From positions 124,001-188,000 of the forward strand of contig NZ_BAABLF010000014.1 in assembly GCF_039544205.1 (NCBI RefSeq): DNA of 64,000 bases. Direction: 5' to 3'. The translations under genes and the position numbers were made by a program. The notes below the pieces were generated by a model. The model made no database searches. It had not been told where the DNA came from and saw only the letters and a list, made by a program, of their open reading frames with translations. Below are positions 15,823-23,974 of the stretch, one piece after another. Each line of letters begins with the position of its first letter. Within the stretch, counting starts at the first letter, position 1. Source of the stretch: Ferrimonas gelatinilytica (GTDB lineage Bacteria > Pseudomonadota > Gammaproteobacteria > Enterobacterales > Shewanellaceae).

Positions 15823-16512
15823 ATGATCGACCTTCACTACTGGCCAACCCCTAACGGCCACAAAATCACCATTTTTCTCGAAGAGGCTGGGTTGGAGTAT
15901 CGGATAATTCCCGTCAACATCGGCACTGGCGACCAGTTCAAGCCGGAGTTCCTGGCCATTGCCCCTAACAACCGGATGCCCGCTATTGTGGATCATGCCC
16001 CCGCAGATAGTGGGGGCAAGCTGTCCGTATTTGAGTCTGGTGCCATCCTGGAGTACTTGGCGGATAAAGTGGGCCAGTTTCTTCCCCAGGCGCCGCGGCC
16101 GAGGACAGAGGTTCTGCAGTGGCTGCACTGGCAGATGGGCGGACTGGGACCGATGGCCGGTCAGAACCATCATTTCAATCATTATGCCCCTGAGACCATT
16201 CCCTATGCGCAGCAGCGTTATATCAAGGAGACAGGGCGACTCTATGGCGTGTTGGACCGACAGCTCAACGGGCGGGACTATGTTGCCGGTGAGTACTCCA
16301 TTGCCGACATGGCGATCTTTCCCTGGGCCAAGCATTGGGAGGGACAGGGGCAGGATATCGGGCAGTTTCCCAATATGGCGATCTGGTTGGAGCGGATGGG
16401 AGCCCGGCCCGCAGTGCAAAGAGCCTACGAAGTCGCCGACAGTATCGCCGATGCCAAGCCCGCAACGGAGCTGACACTGGAGCAGAAGAAGCGGTTGTCT
16501 AACCTGGATTGA
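15823..16512 (+). CDS. Nu-class-like glutathione S-transferase
   Basis: 229 residues with an N-terminal thioredoxin-fold domain (about 1-85) and an all-helical C-terminal domain. The TPNGHKITIFLEEAGLEY segment carries the Thr-Pro-Asn signature of the YfcG/YghU (nu-class) enzymes, which act as glutathione-dependent disulfide-bond reductases. NNRMPAIVD and FESGAILEYLADK are the glutathione-binding cis-Pro and Glu-Ser elements. GGAG precedes the ATG. A redox role for cytosolic disulfides is known for the class; the exact substrate here is unknown. Confidence 0.92.
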   Translation: MIDLHYWPTPNGHKITIFLEEAGLEYRIIPVNIGTGDQFKPEFLAIAPNNRMPAIVDHAPADSGGKLSVFESGAILEYLADKVGQFLPQAPRPRTEVLQWLHWQMGGLGPMAGQNHHFNHYAPETIPYAQQRYIKETGRLYGVLDRQLNGRDYVAGEYSIADMAIFPWAKHWEGQGQDIGQFPNMAIWLERMGARPAVQRAYEVADSIADAKPATELTLEQKKRLSNLD

Positions 16513-16520
16513 GTCTCGCT

Positions 16521-16534
16521 GTCCGACGTCGGAC
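16521..16534. other. Perfect 14-bp palindrome GTCCGACGTCGGAC
   Basis: A fully symmetrical palindrome just past the GST stop codon and 10 bases before the shared terminator. It has no T tract of its own. It may be part of the terminator structure or a protein site; nothing decides between these. Confidence 0.5.
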
Positions 16535-16544
16535 GGTTTGTGGC

Positions 16545-16584
16545 AAAAACAACGCCCTCCTATGAAGGAGGGCGTTCCAGCTTT
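16545..16584. terminator. Bidirectional terminator between GST gene and Gln-rich protein gene
   Basis: A 10-bp perfect stem (AACGCCCTCC / GGAGGGCGTT) is flanked on the left by AAAAAC (T tract for the minus strand) and on the right by CTTTTTTG after four bases. It serves both convergent genes. Confidence 0.88.
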
Positions 16585-16605
16585 TTTGCCGGTACAACTT
16601 TAGCC

Positions 16606-17211
16606 TTAGCTCGGATTCTGTTGCGACTGAGTCGGCTGGGACTTGGTGTCCGGTTGCGCTGGGATCTCTTGGTTCCGGTGAGGTTGGAGGTTGGACGCAG
16701 GCTGCTCAGAGGGCGTCACCGGGTTGGCTTTACTCTGCTGTTGAATATTCGCGACTTCGTCGTCCAATTGCTGCTTCATTTCGCCCACCCAACCTGCCGC
16801 CATCAACACCGATTGGTCATAGAGGGCATCCATCCAGATCACCAGTTCGTCGTAATGGGCCAGCGTCCACTCGCTCGCCCTACCGTACCCGGCTATGCCC
16901 AGTCGATTTCCCGCCTGACAGAGTGCGGAGCCTCTGCGGGTGGCGCCCTCTAGCACGGATTGTGTAAAGGGAACCAGCGCCTGTTGCGCTTGTTGCAGCC
17001 AGTGTTCTGGGGGGAGCTCTGAAAGAGACTCCGGCTTGTTCTCTTCTCTCTCCTGGGTTTGCTGGTCGGGGGCGTTGGGGGCGGCGGCCCGAATTTGACT
17101 GGCGTCAGCCTCGGCGGAGGGCTGAGATTGGGGGCTCGCTGCCGCTTGGCTTTGCACCACCGATAGTGGCAGTAGCAGGGTCATGATCAAGACGACGACA
17201 GGGCGGGGCAT
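16606..17211 (-). CDS. Secreted Gln/Pro-rich protein of unknown function
   Basis: 201 residues, not recognised. The signal peptide is about 24 residues (MPRPVVVLIMTLLLPLSVVQ..). Residues 25-65 and 155-201 are low-complexity, rich in Gln, Ser, Pro, Asn and Glu. The central part (about 66-150) is more ordered and probably helical: LPPEHWLQQAQQALVPF, ..LCQAGNRLGIAGYGRASEW. It has a single Cys. GGAG precedes the ATG at nine bases and a clear terminator follows. It is probably a real gene from these signals and its biased but protein-like composition. Confidence 0.65.
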   Translation of the reverse strand: MPRPVVVLIMTLLLPLSVVQSQAAASPQSQPSAEADASQIRAAAPNAPDQQTQEREENKPESLSELPPEHWLQQAQQALVPFTQSVLEGATRRGSALCQAGNRLGIAGYGRASEWTLAHYDELVIWMDALYDQSVLMAAGWVGEMKQQLDDEVANIQQQSKANPVTPSEQPASNLQPHRNQEIPAQPDTKSQPTQSQQNPS

Positions 17212-17684
17212 CGGGCAACTCCGGCAGTAAAAAGAGAGACTAAGCGTAGTTCAAACGAGGGCGATGTGAGGACGATCACGCCTTGTGGATAACTGTGTTG
17301 AAAACCCGAGTAAGGCCTCGCAGCAGCGGCCCTGGGGGGATCGGCACCCAGTGAACAGATTGCTGTCATTTTGATCACTGTGGAGCCGCTGTTTGCCCCG
17401 TTGACTGAACCAAACCGTCCAGTAGCAGTTCCGGGGTCACTATGAAATCAGCATGAAAACCCGAAGGTTGCGCAAGATTGCTCAACTTTAAGTCGGAAGT
17501 GGGTGTTTTTCCGCGCGATTGTGGCTATCGCTGGCTGCTCCAGCGTTGTTCTGTGGCTAAATCGTGACTTCCCGGATCCGGCGCGGATGTGGATAACCTT
17601 TTATGCAGGCCATCTATAGGGCTATGAACTTGAGTGAAACCGGGCGGTAGTCTCAGGGTGCTTCTCAGTGCGCATTTTCCCCTT
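17212..17684. other. Gene-free stretch with two exact DnaA boxes
   Basis: No convincing reading frame is seen in these 473 bases. The 9-mer TGTGGATAA (complement TTATCCACA, the strong DnaA box) occurs exactly at 17284-17292 and 17588-17596, in the same orientation. TGTGGCTAA at 17552-17560 matches 8 of 9 and TGTGGCTAT at 17520-17528 matches 7 of 9. Four GATC sites also lie here. It could be a DnaA-titrating (datA-like) or DnaA-reactivating site; the usual gammaproteobacterial oriC neighbours (mnmG, mioC, rnpA) are absent. Promoters for the flanking minus-strand gene must also be here. Confidence 0.5.
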
Positions 17685-18422
17685 TCAGGGCTGAAGCTGT
17701 TCGAGAAAGGTAAAGGGCTCCCCGTGGCTGCAAACCGGTCGCTGACGCTTGCCGGCTTCGTAGCGTCGGGCGAATACCTGGAAAAAGGCATCAAGGGCTT
17801 GGGCATTGCGCTGGTCGCCGGCAATCGCCAGGACCTGGGCGGCGACCTCGGCGGTGGCCAGTTGGTGCGGATGGGCGGCACTGCGCAGCCGGTACTGACT
17901 GGCCGCCTCCGGGGCGATGGAAAGCACCGGTAAGGACGCCAGGTAGTCGCTTTGAAACATGCGGCGGGCCTGTTTCCAGGTGCCATCGAGCAGGATCATT
18001 AGCGGCTGCCGGTGATCGGTCGTTGCCGGAATCTGTTGGATGACCTGCTCCGGCTCGGCATGGCTGGCGGGAAAGACGATGATCGACCGGTAACGAGGGT
18101 TCGCCAGAAGCGCTAGCAGCGCGGGGTCCGGCTCGGTGCGATCCCAGCAGAATGCCCGGGTCTCCGGTAAAATTTCTGCGATCAGGCGCCCGGTATTGGT
18201 AGGCTTCATCGGCTCCTTGTGATGCATCAGCAGCACAAACTGCAACGGGCTCTGGCCAGGCCTTGCCCAGGGGCAACAGCAATGGGTGCGTGCGATAAGG
18301 CAGCGTGGACAGCGATCCACGGTAGCCCCCCGGGCATTGAAGGGGCGGGTGGTGAGAGCCAGGCGCTCTTGTCTTAATCGCAGGACGTCGTTGGGTGGCA
18401 GCACTGCCGCAGTGTGATTCAT
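17685..18422 (-). CDS. tapT: DTW-domain tRNA-uridine aminocarboxypropyltransferase
   Basis: DTW-family enzyme that forms 3-(3-amino-3-carboxypropyl)uridine (acp3U47) in tRNA from S-adenosylmethionine. The 245 residues show an N-terminal Cys cluster CPRCLIARTHCCCPW (about 38-52), MHHKEPMKPTNTGRL, and the signature LLDGTWKQARRM (D-G-T-W in place of D-x-T-W, consistent with the family). The open frame on the same strand in another register is a shadow. It follows the plsB terminator and probably has its own promoter in the gene-free stretch or upstream of 18422. Confidence 0.9.
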   Translation of the reverse strand: MNHTAAVLPPNDVLRLRQERLALTTRPFNARGATVDRCPRCLIARTHCCCPWARPGQSPLQFVLLMHHKEPMKPTNTGRLIAEILPETRAFCWDRTEPDPALLALLANPRYRSIIVFPASHAEPEQVIQQIPATTDHRQPLMILLDGTWKQARRMFQSDYLASLPVLSIAPEAASQYRLRSAAHPHQLATAEVAAQVLAIAGDQRNAQALDAFFQVFARRYEAGKRQRPVCSHGEPFTFLEQLQP

Positions 18423-18435
18423 GGAAATTGTCGCT

Positions 18436-18463
18436 CAAACAAAAGGGGGCGCGTGCGCCCCCT
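18436..18463 (-). terminator. Rho-independent terminator of plsB
   Basis: Read on the minus strand, an 8-bp GC stem (GGGGGCGC / GCGCCCCC) with a very short loop is followed by TTTTGTTTG. It lies 18 bases past the plsB stop. Confidence 0.85.
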
Positions 18464-18479
18464 CAATGGACCGCGGAGC

Positions 18480-20888
18480 TTACTGCGTTCGGCTCAGGGT
18501 GTTCTGAATGGTCGGGGTCAGCAGTGGCATCACAATCTGATACAGCGCCTTGACCTGTTCGGTATCGGCATCCTCTCCCAACATTCCCATGGTTTTCAGT
18601 TTCGATGTGAGAGTCGTGAACACCTTCTTATCGAAGAACTCCGGCGCACTGATCCCATGCAGCCGGGACATTCGCTCCGCCAGGGCGATGCTGTCCTTCT
18701 CCAGCGCCCCCCGCTCGATCCCCGGTTCACTCTGCAACCGCGACAGGACGATGGCGTAGCGCTGGATCGTTTCCTGGATAAGGTCCGCCAGATTACAGAG
18801 CACCGCTCGATGGGCGTGGCTGGGCTGCAGCCCTTTGTCGCAGGGCTCCAGCAAGTCGTGCATCACCAGTTCGTTGATCAGCCCTTCGACCTGACGCTCG
18901 ACATCGTCAAGGTCGAGGCCCATGAACAGCTCAGCCTGCAACAGCGGGTAGAGGGCCCGGATATGTTCGATCAGTGACTCCTTGGAGTGACAGCCTCCGC
19001 GCAGCAGCAGGGCGGCGATCAGGGCAGGCAGAACCAGCAGATGGAGACTGTTATTCCGGTAGTAGGTCATGGAGACGGCGGTGCCACTATGGATGCTGAT
19101 GATTTCACCCATGTGATCTCGGCTGACGTCGAACTTATTCAGGTCAAGCACCATCTGCAGCACCGCCTTGCCATCCCCCTCTGGCACTGTGGTGCGGGCG
19201 GTGTAGGGCACCGCGCGGAGCAGGTCCAGGTAAAGGTCCAACTGCTGCTCCAGGGCATGGCGCTCCATGGCGTGCTGCTCTGTGGCCAACAGCACGCTGG
19301 CGGTGAGGGTCATGGCGGAGGCGGCAGCGGCGTCATTGATGTTGCACATCAGTTTATTGGCCAACAGGTTGACCGTCGGCGTGAGCCAGGACTGGCGGCC
19401 TTCGCCACGCTTCTGCTCCTCCCGCCAGTCGGGATTGGCTTGATTGAGGAACTGGTGAATGGTGATCGGCTCGCCGAAGTTAACGTAGCCCTGACCGTAG
19501 TTGCGCAGTTTACGCAGGGCAGAGAACACCTGCCAGGCGTTCTCCTTCTCCTTTTTCTTGCCGGCCAGCTCCTTGTGGTAGGAGGTCACCTCCATCACGT
19601 GGTCGTATCCCAGGTAAACGGGGACCAGGGTCACCGGCCGCTCGAGTCCACCCAGCACTGAGTTGACCGTCATGGCGATCATTCCGGTCTTGGGGGGCAG
19701 CAGACGCCCGGTGCGTGAGCGCCCGCCTTCGGTGAAATACTCCACTGAGTAGCCGCGCTTAAACAGTTGGTCCAGGTATTCACGGAACACCGTGGAGTAG
19801 AGCTTGTTGCCCTTGAAGGAGCGGCGGATGAAGAAGGCGCCACCGCGGCGGAAAATGGGTCCGGCGGGCCAGAAGTTGAGATTGACCCCGGCGGCGATGT
19901 GCGGCGGCACCATTCCCTGCTGGTAAATTACGTAGGAGAGCAGCAGGTAGTCCATGTGGCTGCGGTGGCACGGGACGAACACGATCTCGTGGCCATCCTG
20001 GGACAGTTGACGTACCTGCTCGGCGCCGCGGACGTTGATCCCTTTATACAGCTTGTTCCACAGCCAGCCCAGGAAACGATCCCCGATACGCACCAGGCCT
20101 TCCGAGTAGTCGGCCGCGATCTCGTCCAGGTACTCATGGGCCCGCTGTCGAGCCTTCTCTTCGCTGATATTTTTGCTCCGCGCCTCTTCGGCGATCGCTT
20201 CCTTGATCGCCTCGTCAGCCAGCAGGCTGTGGAACAGGGCCTGACGATCCGGCAACCGGGGGCCGGTAGCCACGGTGCGCTGACGGCCGAAGTGTACCCG
20301 AGCGACCCGGGCCAGCTTGTTGGCGATGGTGCTGTCGGTACCGTGATTATCGGCCATGTAGCGCAGAGAGACCGCGCGGGAGAAGCGGATAAAGTTGTCG
20401 CGGCCCAGTACGGTGATGATGGCGGTTTTGCGAAGCCAGGTCGGGTTGGGCTTGTTGAGCAGGGTCGCACTGACACTGACCTCTTTACCGGGGTTGCGGC
20501 CCCACAACAGGCTTACCGGAACCACCTGAATATCGAGATCAGGATCCTGGCGGTGAAGTTCCAGCAGACGTTCGAACTGGCCCTTGAAGTCGGTGCTGTT
20601 GCCGCGACCAAAGAGCGGGGTAGCCTCCGCCAGCGCCACCATCCGGGCGACAGGTTCACCATTAATGGTGAGGGGGGCGAAGGGGCTCGGCAGCCCAAGA
20701 CGCCGACAGCATTCGTGCAGGGCCAGACGATCGGAAAAGGCGTCATGAGGCAAGACATAAACCAAGGGCCGATTGAGATCGAGATCCAGCTCCTCCACCG
20801 GGTTTTCCGGGATAGGTTTGCTTTTTACCAACAGCTTCTGCATCCAGTTGATCGGTTGCTGCCAGGGCTTGAGGGTCTTGTGGCTCAC
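18480..20888 (-). CDS. plsB: Glycerol-3-phosphate acyltransferase
   Basis: Inner-membrane enzyme that acylates sn-glycerol-3-phosphate at position 1, the first step of phospholipid synthesis. The 802 residues match the family. The acyltransferase block is visible near residue 310: PCHRSHMDYLLLSY (H-x4-D), then GAFFIRRSFKGNKLYS, EYFTEGGRSRTGR and LVPVYLGYD. The start codon is GTG with AGAGAAG upstream. It is divergent from lexA, as in E. coli, but dgkA is missing between them. Confidence 0.97.
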   Translation of the reverse strand: MSHKTLKPWQQPINWMQKLLVKSKPIPENPVEELDLDLNRPLVYVLPHDAFSDRLALHECCRRLGLPSPFAPLTINGEPVARMVALAEATPLFGRGNSTDFKGQFERLLELHRQDPDLDIQVVPVSLLWGRNPGKEVSVSATLLNKPNPTWLRKTAIITVLGRDNFIRFSRAVSLRYMADNHGTDSTIANKLARVARVHFGRQRTVATGPRLPDRQALFHSLLADEAIKEAIAEEARSKNISEEKARQRAHEYLDEIAADYSEGLVRIGDRFLGWLWNKLYKGINVRGAEQVRQLSQDGHEIVFVPCHRSHMDYLLLSYVIYQQGMVPPHIAAGVNLNFWPAGPIFRRGGAFFIRRSFKGNKLYSTVFREYLDQLFKRGYSVEYFTEGGRSRTGRLLPPKTGMIAMTVNSVLGGLERPVTLVPVYLGYDHVMEVTSYHKELAGKKKEKENAWQVFSALRKLRNYGQGYVNFGEPITIHQFLNQANPDWREEQKRGEGRQSWLTPTVNLLANKLMCNINDAAAASAMTLTASVLLATEQHAMERHALEQQLDLYLDLLRAVPYTARTTVPEGDGKAVLQMVLDLNKFDVSRDHMGEIISIHSGTAVSMTYYRNNSLHLLVLPALIAALLLRGGCHSKESLIEHIRALYPLLQAELFMGLDLDDVERQVEGLINELVMHDLLEPCDKGLQPSHAHRAVLCNLADLIQETIQRYAIVLSRLQSEPGIERGALEKDSIALAERMSRLHGISAPEFFDKKVFTTLTSKLKTMGMLGEDADTEQVKALYQIVMPLLTPTIQNTLSRTQ

Positions 20889-21058
20889 GCGTCTGCTTCT
20901 CTTGGGCTTAGAACGGTAGGCGCAGAGTGTACACCCAAAGCTAAACGCTGGCAGCAGCCAAGGGGCGGTTGGCGCTTAAGAGGCCCGGATAAGCGGTAAA
21001 AAGTCATAGTGATCAGACCTCTGGAAGCGCTTTTTTAATACTTATGATGAGGATGGTG

Positions 21059-21115
21059 TTGAAATCACCAGATACCTGTATATGATTACAGTATCTCTAC
21101 TGTACGAATAAACAG
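21059..21115 (+). promoter_or_regulatory. lexA promoter with two LexA (SOS) boxes
   Basis: CTGTATATGATTACAG (21076-21091) and CTGTACGAATAAACAG (21100-21115) both fit CTG-N10-CAG. A sigma-70 promoter, TTGAAA (21059-21064), a 16-bp spacer and TATGAT (21081-21086), overlaps the first box, so LexA binding would block polymerase. A paired operator upstream of lexA is the well-known autoregulated arrangement. Confidence 0.92.
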
Positions 21116-21123
21116 GGAATGCC

Positions 21124-21747
21124 ATGAAGCCGCTGACGCCGCGACAGGAGCAGGTTTTTGACCTTATCCGCCAACATATGCAGGACACAGGGATGCCGCC
21201 AACCCGGGCGGAGATCGCCCGGCAACTGGGATTTCGCAGTGCCAATGCCGCGGAGGAGCACCTCAAGGCGTTGGCTCGTAAGGAGTATATCGAGATTGTC
21301 CCCGGTACCTCGCGCGGGATCCGAATCCTCTTTAACGAACCTGAACCCGAGCAGCTGGGACTGCCACTGATTGGCCGGGTCGCCGCCGGCGAACCCATCC
21401 TGGCCCAGGAGCATGTCGAATCGCACTACCAGATGGATCCCAGCCTCTTCCATCCGGAAGCCAGCTACCTGTTGCGGGTTCGCGGTGACTCCATGAAGGA
21501 GATCGGGATCCTAGATGGTGACCTGCTGGCGGTACACCAGACCCGTGAGGCAAGAAACGGCCAGGTGGTGGTGGCCCGGGTTGGAGACGACGAAGTGACG
21601 GTGAAACGCTTCCAGAAGAGGGGCAATGTGGTCTATCTCCATGCGGAAAATGAGGAGTACGCCCCCATCGTGGTGGATCTCAAGGAGACTCCGCTAACCA
21701 TCGAAGGCCTCGCCGTCGGAGTGGTACGCAATGGAGACTGGCAATAA
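21124..21747 (+). CDS. lexA: SOS repressor LexA
   Basis: Represses SOS genes and is inactivated by RecA-stimulated self-cleavage. 207 residues. The winged helix-turn-helix covers about residues 1-65 (RAEIARQLGFRSANAAEEHL). The cleavage site is Ala88-Gly89 in VAAGEP, and the catalytic dyad is Ser123 (RGDSMKEIG) and Lys161 (TVKRF). It starts eight bases after the second LexA box. The stop overlaps the next start (TAATG), so lexA and sulA form one autoregulated SOS operon. Confidence 0.98.
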   Translation: MKPLTPRQEQVFDLIRQHMQDTGMPPTRAEIARQLGFRSANAAEEHLKALARKEYIEIVPGTSRGIRILFNEPEPEQLGLPLIGRVAAGEPILAQEHVESHYQMDPSLFHPEASYLLRVRGDSMKEIGILDGDLLAVHQTREARNGQVVVARVGDDEVTVKRFQKRGNVVYLHAENEEYAPIVVDLKETPLTIEGLAVGVVRNGDWQ

Positions 21748-22196
21748 TGAAATTGCAGCAGGGAACGCGCTTCAATCACCCCGGTTTATGGCAGAGCTCG
21801 CGTCGTGCCTGGCCAGCTATGGACACCCAGTGTCATGACAGCCCGGGTGCCGGGCTCCAACGTGTGCTGCCGGCAGCGGCTGAGGCTGCGGGTCAGCAGG
21901 GCTGGGTGGTACTGATCAATCCCCCCGCTGGAAACTGGGCTGCCACGCTGGCTCGGGCCGGTGTCGACAGCCGCCGGGTACTGCGTGTCCGTAGCAGCGA
22001 CGATGTTGAGGCCCTCTGGGCCCTGGAGCAGGCCCTGACAGGGGCGACCTGCGCCCTGGTGCTGGGCTGGTTGCCGGTTTTGGATGCGCGGGATCGGCGT
22101 CGGTTGCAGCTGGTCCAACGCCGTGCCCACTGCTCCGCTTACCTGTTTCACGGTGAGCGTGGGGAGATCCTCCACCTGGCCAACCCGGTTCACTGA
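21747..22196 (+). CDS. sulA: SulA-like SOS cell-division inhibitor
   Basis: 149 residues, RecA-like fold of the SulA family that binds FtsZ and blocks division during DNA damage. The pattern WVVLINPPAGNW, ..LARAGVDSRRVLRVR and ALVLGWLPVLDARDRRRLQL resembles SulA and its ImuA relatives. It overlaps the lexA stop by one base, which ties its expression directly to SOS induction. Sequence identity to E. coli SulA is low, so the assignment leans on the context and the core pattern. Confidence 0.85.
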   Translation: MKLQQGTRFNHPGLWQSSRRAWPAMDTQCHDSPGAGLQRVLPAAAEAAGQQGWVVLINPPAGNWAATLARAGVDSRRVLRVRSSDDVEALWALEQALTGATCALVLGWLPVLDARDRRRLQLVQRRAHCSAYLFHGERGEILHLANPVH

Positions 22197-22422
22197 AACA
22201 CTCTCCGCCCTGCCTGCAGGATGTTCTTGATCAACTTTTACTCAGCCTGTAGCTTAACTTACGAATTCAATTAGAAAACTTGGCAGCAGTAAAGGCAGAT
22301 GTTGCGCAGCTCTATCGCGTATGCCCATGCCCATTTCGGGGAAGGAGCTGACATAGGGCTGAGTCGTACTGTGCAAGCTCTTTCTGGACGTTGCGAAAGC
22401 AATGCTCAGAGGAGAAGCGTCT

Positions 22423-23961
22423 GTGAAGTACAAGCTGTTGGCCTGGATGGCCCCATGGATGGCGACGCCCTTCATGGCCAAAGCCTCGCTTTGGAATATG
22501 ACCCCGGGGGTCACCGAAATCAGTCAGCAGGTCTACAGCCTGCACATGACCATCTTTTATATCTGCTGTGCCATCGCCTTCGTGGTGTTTGGCGTGATGA
22601 TTATCTCGCTGATCCGGCATCGCAAATCTAAAGGTGCGACTCCCGCCCACTTCCATGAAAGCACCAAGGTGGAGATCGCCTGGACCGTGGTGCCCTTCCT
22701 TATCCTCATCGGTATGGCCGTGCCCGCGACCAGTACCTTGATCGCGATGGAAGATCCCAGCGATGCGGATCTCACCATCCAGATCACTGGTTCCCAGTGG
22801 AAGTGGCACTACCAATACTTCGGTGAGGATGTGGGCTTCTACAGCCTGCTGTCGACGCCGAAAGCGCAGATAGAAAATCAAGCCGCTAAGGGCGAGAACT
22901 ACCTGCTGGAAGTGGATAAGCCCCTGGTTCTGCCCACCAATCGAAAGGTGCGTTTCCTGTTGACCTCCGATGATGTGATCCACTCCTGGTGGGTACCGGC
23001 TTTCGCGGTGAAAAAGGATGCTAACCCGGGATTTATCAATGAAGCCTGGACTCGGGTGACTGAGCCCGGGATCTACCGGGGTCAGTGTGCCGAGCTGTGC
23101 GGCAAAGACCACGGTTACATGCCGGTGGTGGTGGAGGTGTTGCCCGAAGCGGAGTTTGATCTCTGGCTGGAGCAGCAGAAGCGCCTGGCCGCCGATGCCG
23201 AGGCCGCCGAGCGTGACTCCCTGTCCGAGCAACTGGGGTTGTCCGAATCCATGACCCTGGGGGAGCAGGTCTACAACGGTCGTTGCGCCGCCTGTCATCA
23301 GCCCAACGGCATGGGACTGCCAGGGGTTTTCCCGGCGATCAAGGGCAGTCCCGTGGCGCTCGGGGACGTGGCGGCGCATATCGATATCGTTGCCCACGGC
23401 CAGACTGGCACGGCGATGCAGGCGTTTGCGGATCAGCTCAGTCTGAAGGAGTTGGCGGCGGTGGTGACCTATCAGCGCAACGCCTTCGGTAACGACACCG
23501 GCGACGTGATCCAGACCCGTGAAGTCAACGACCGTCTTAATGGCGGCGAGCCTGACGAGGCCGGAACCGGGGCAAAGCACACTGAGCCCAACGAGGTTGT
23601 CGAGCCCACCTCTGCCATTGAGGCCAGCACCGAAACGACGGCTGCCCTGACCCTGGAACAGGCGATGACGCTGGGGAGCGAAATCTACAACGGACGTTGT
23701 GCGGCCTGTCACCAGGTCAACGGCATGGGCGTACCCGGGGCCTTCCCCGCCATCAACGGCAGTGCGATCGCCCTCGGCGAGCCGGCAGAGCATATCTCAA
23801 TCGTGGCCGAAGGCCGGGCCGGTACCGCCATGATGGGTTTTGCCGGCCAACTCAGCGCGAGAGAGCTGGCGGCGGTGGTGACCTACCAGCGCAATGCCTG
23901 GGACAACCAAACCGGTGACCTGATCCAGGCCACCGATGTCGACGCCGTGGCCGGCCAGTAG
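22423..23961 (+). CDS. coxB: Cytochrome c oxidase subunit II with two C-terminal cytochrome c domains
   Basis: Carries the CuA centre that receives electrons for the aa3 oxidase. A signal or first membrane segment is followed by a second helix, then the cupredoxin domain with CuA ligands Cys222, Cys226, His230 and Met233 (CAELCGKDHGYM). Two class I cytochrome c domains follow, with haem motifs CAACH at 288-292 and 426-430, joined by an acidic Ala/Glu/Thr linker; the two look like an internal duplication. I chose GTG 22423 because AGAGGAG lies eight bases upstream; an in-frame ATG at 22402 is weaker. It is the first gene of the cox operon. Confidence 0.95.
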   Translation: MKYKLLAWMAPWMATPFMAKASLWNMTPGVTEISQQVYSLHMTIFYICCAIAFVVFGVMIISLIRHRKSKGATPAHFHESTKVEIAWTVVPFLILIGMAVPATSTLIAMEDPSDADLTIQITGSQWKWHYQYFGEDVGFYSLLSTPKAQIENQAAKGENYLLEVDKPLVLPTNRKVRFLLTSDDVIHSWWVPAFAVKKDANPGFINEAWTRVTEPGIYRGQCAELCGKDHGYMPVVVEVLPEAEFDLWLEQQKRLAADAEAAERDSLSEQLGLSESMTLGEQVYNGRCAACHQPNGMGLPGVFPAIKGSPVALGDVAAHIDIVAHGQTGTAMQAFADQLSLKELAAVVTYQRNAFGNDTGDVIQTREVNDRLNGGEPDEAGTGAKHTEPNEVVEPTSAIEASTETTAALTLEQAMTLGSEIYNGRCAACHQVNGMGVPGAFPAINGSAIALGEPAEHISIVAEGRAGTAMMGFAGQLSARELAAVVTYQRNAWDNQTGDLIQATDVDAVAGQ

Positions 23962-23974
23962 CAGGAGAGCAACA

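Noticed and set aside
17212..17684. Chromosomal replication origin
   Set aside because: Only two exact DnaA boxes, no strong AT-rich unwinding region, and none of the usual oriC neighbours; a titration-type site fits better.
19767..20999. 410-residue open frame antisense to plsB
   Set aside because: Mirror of plsB coding sequence; it would run into the divergent lexA promoter region and has no motif.
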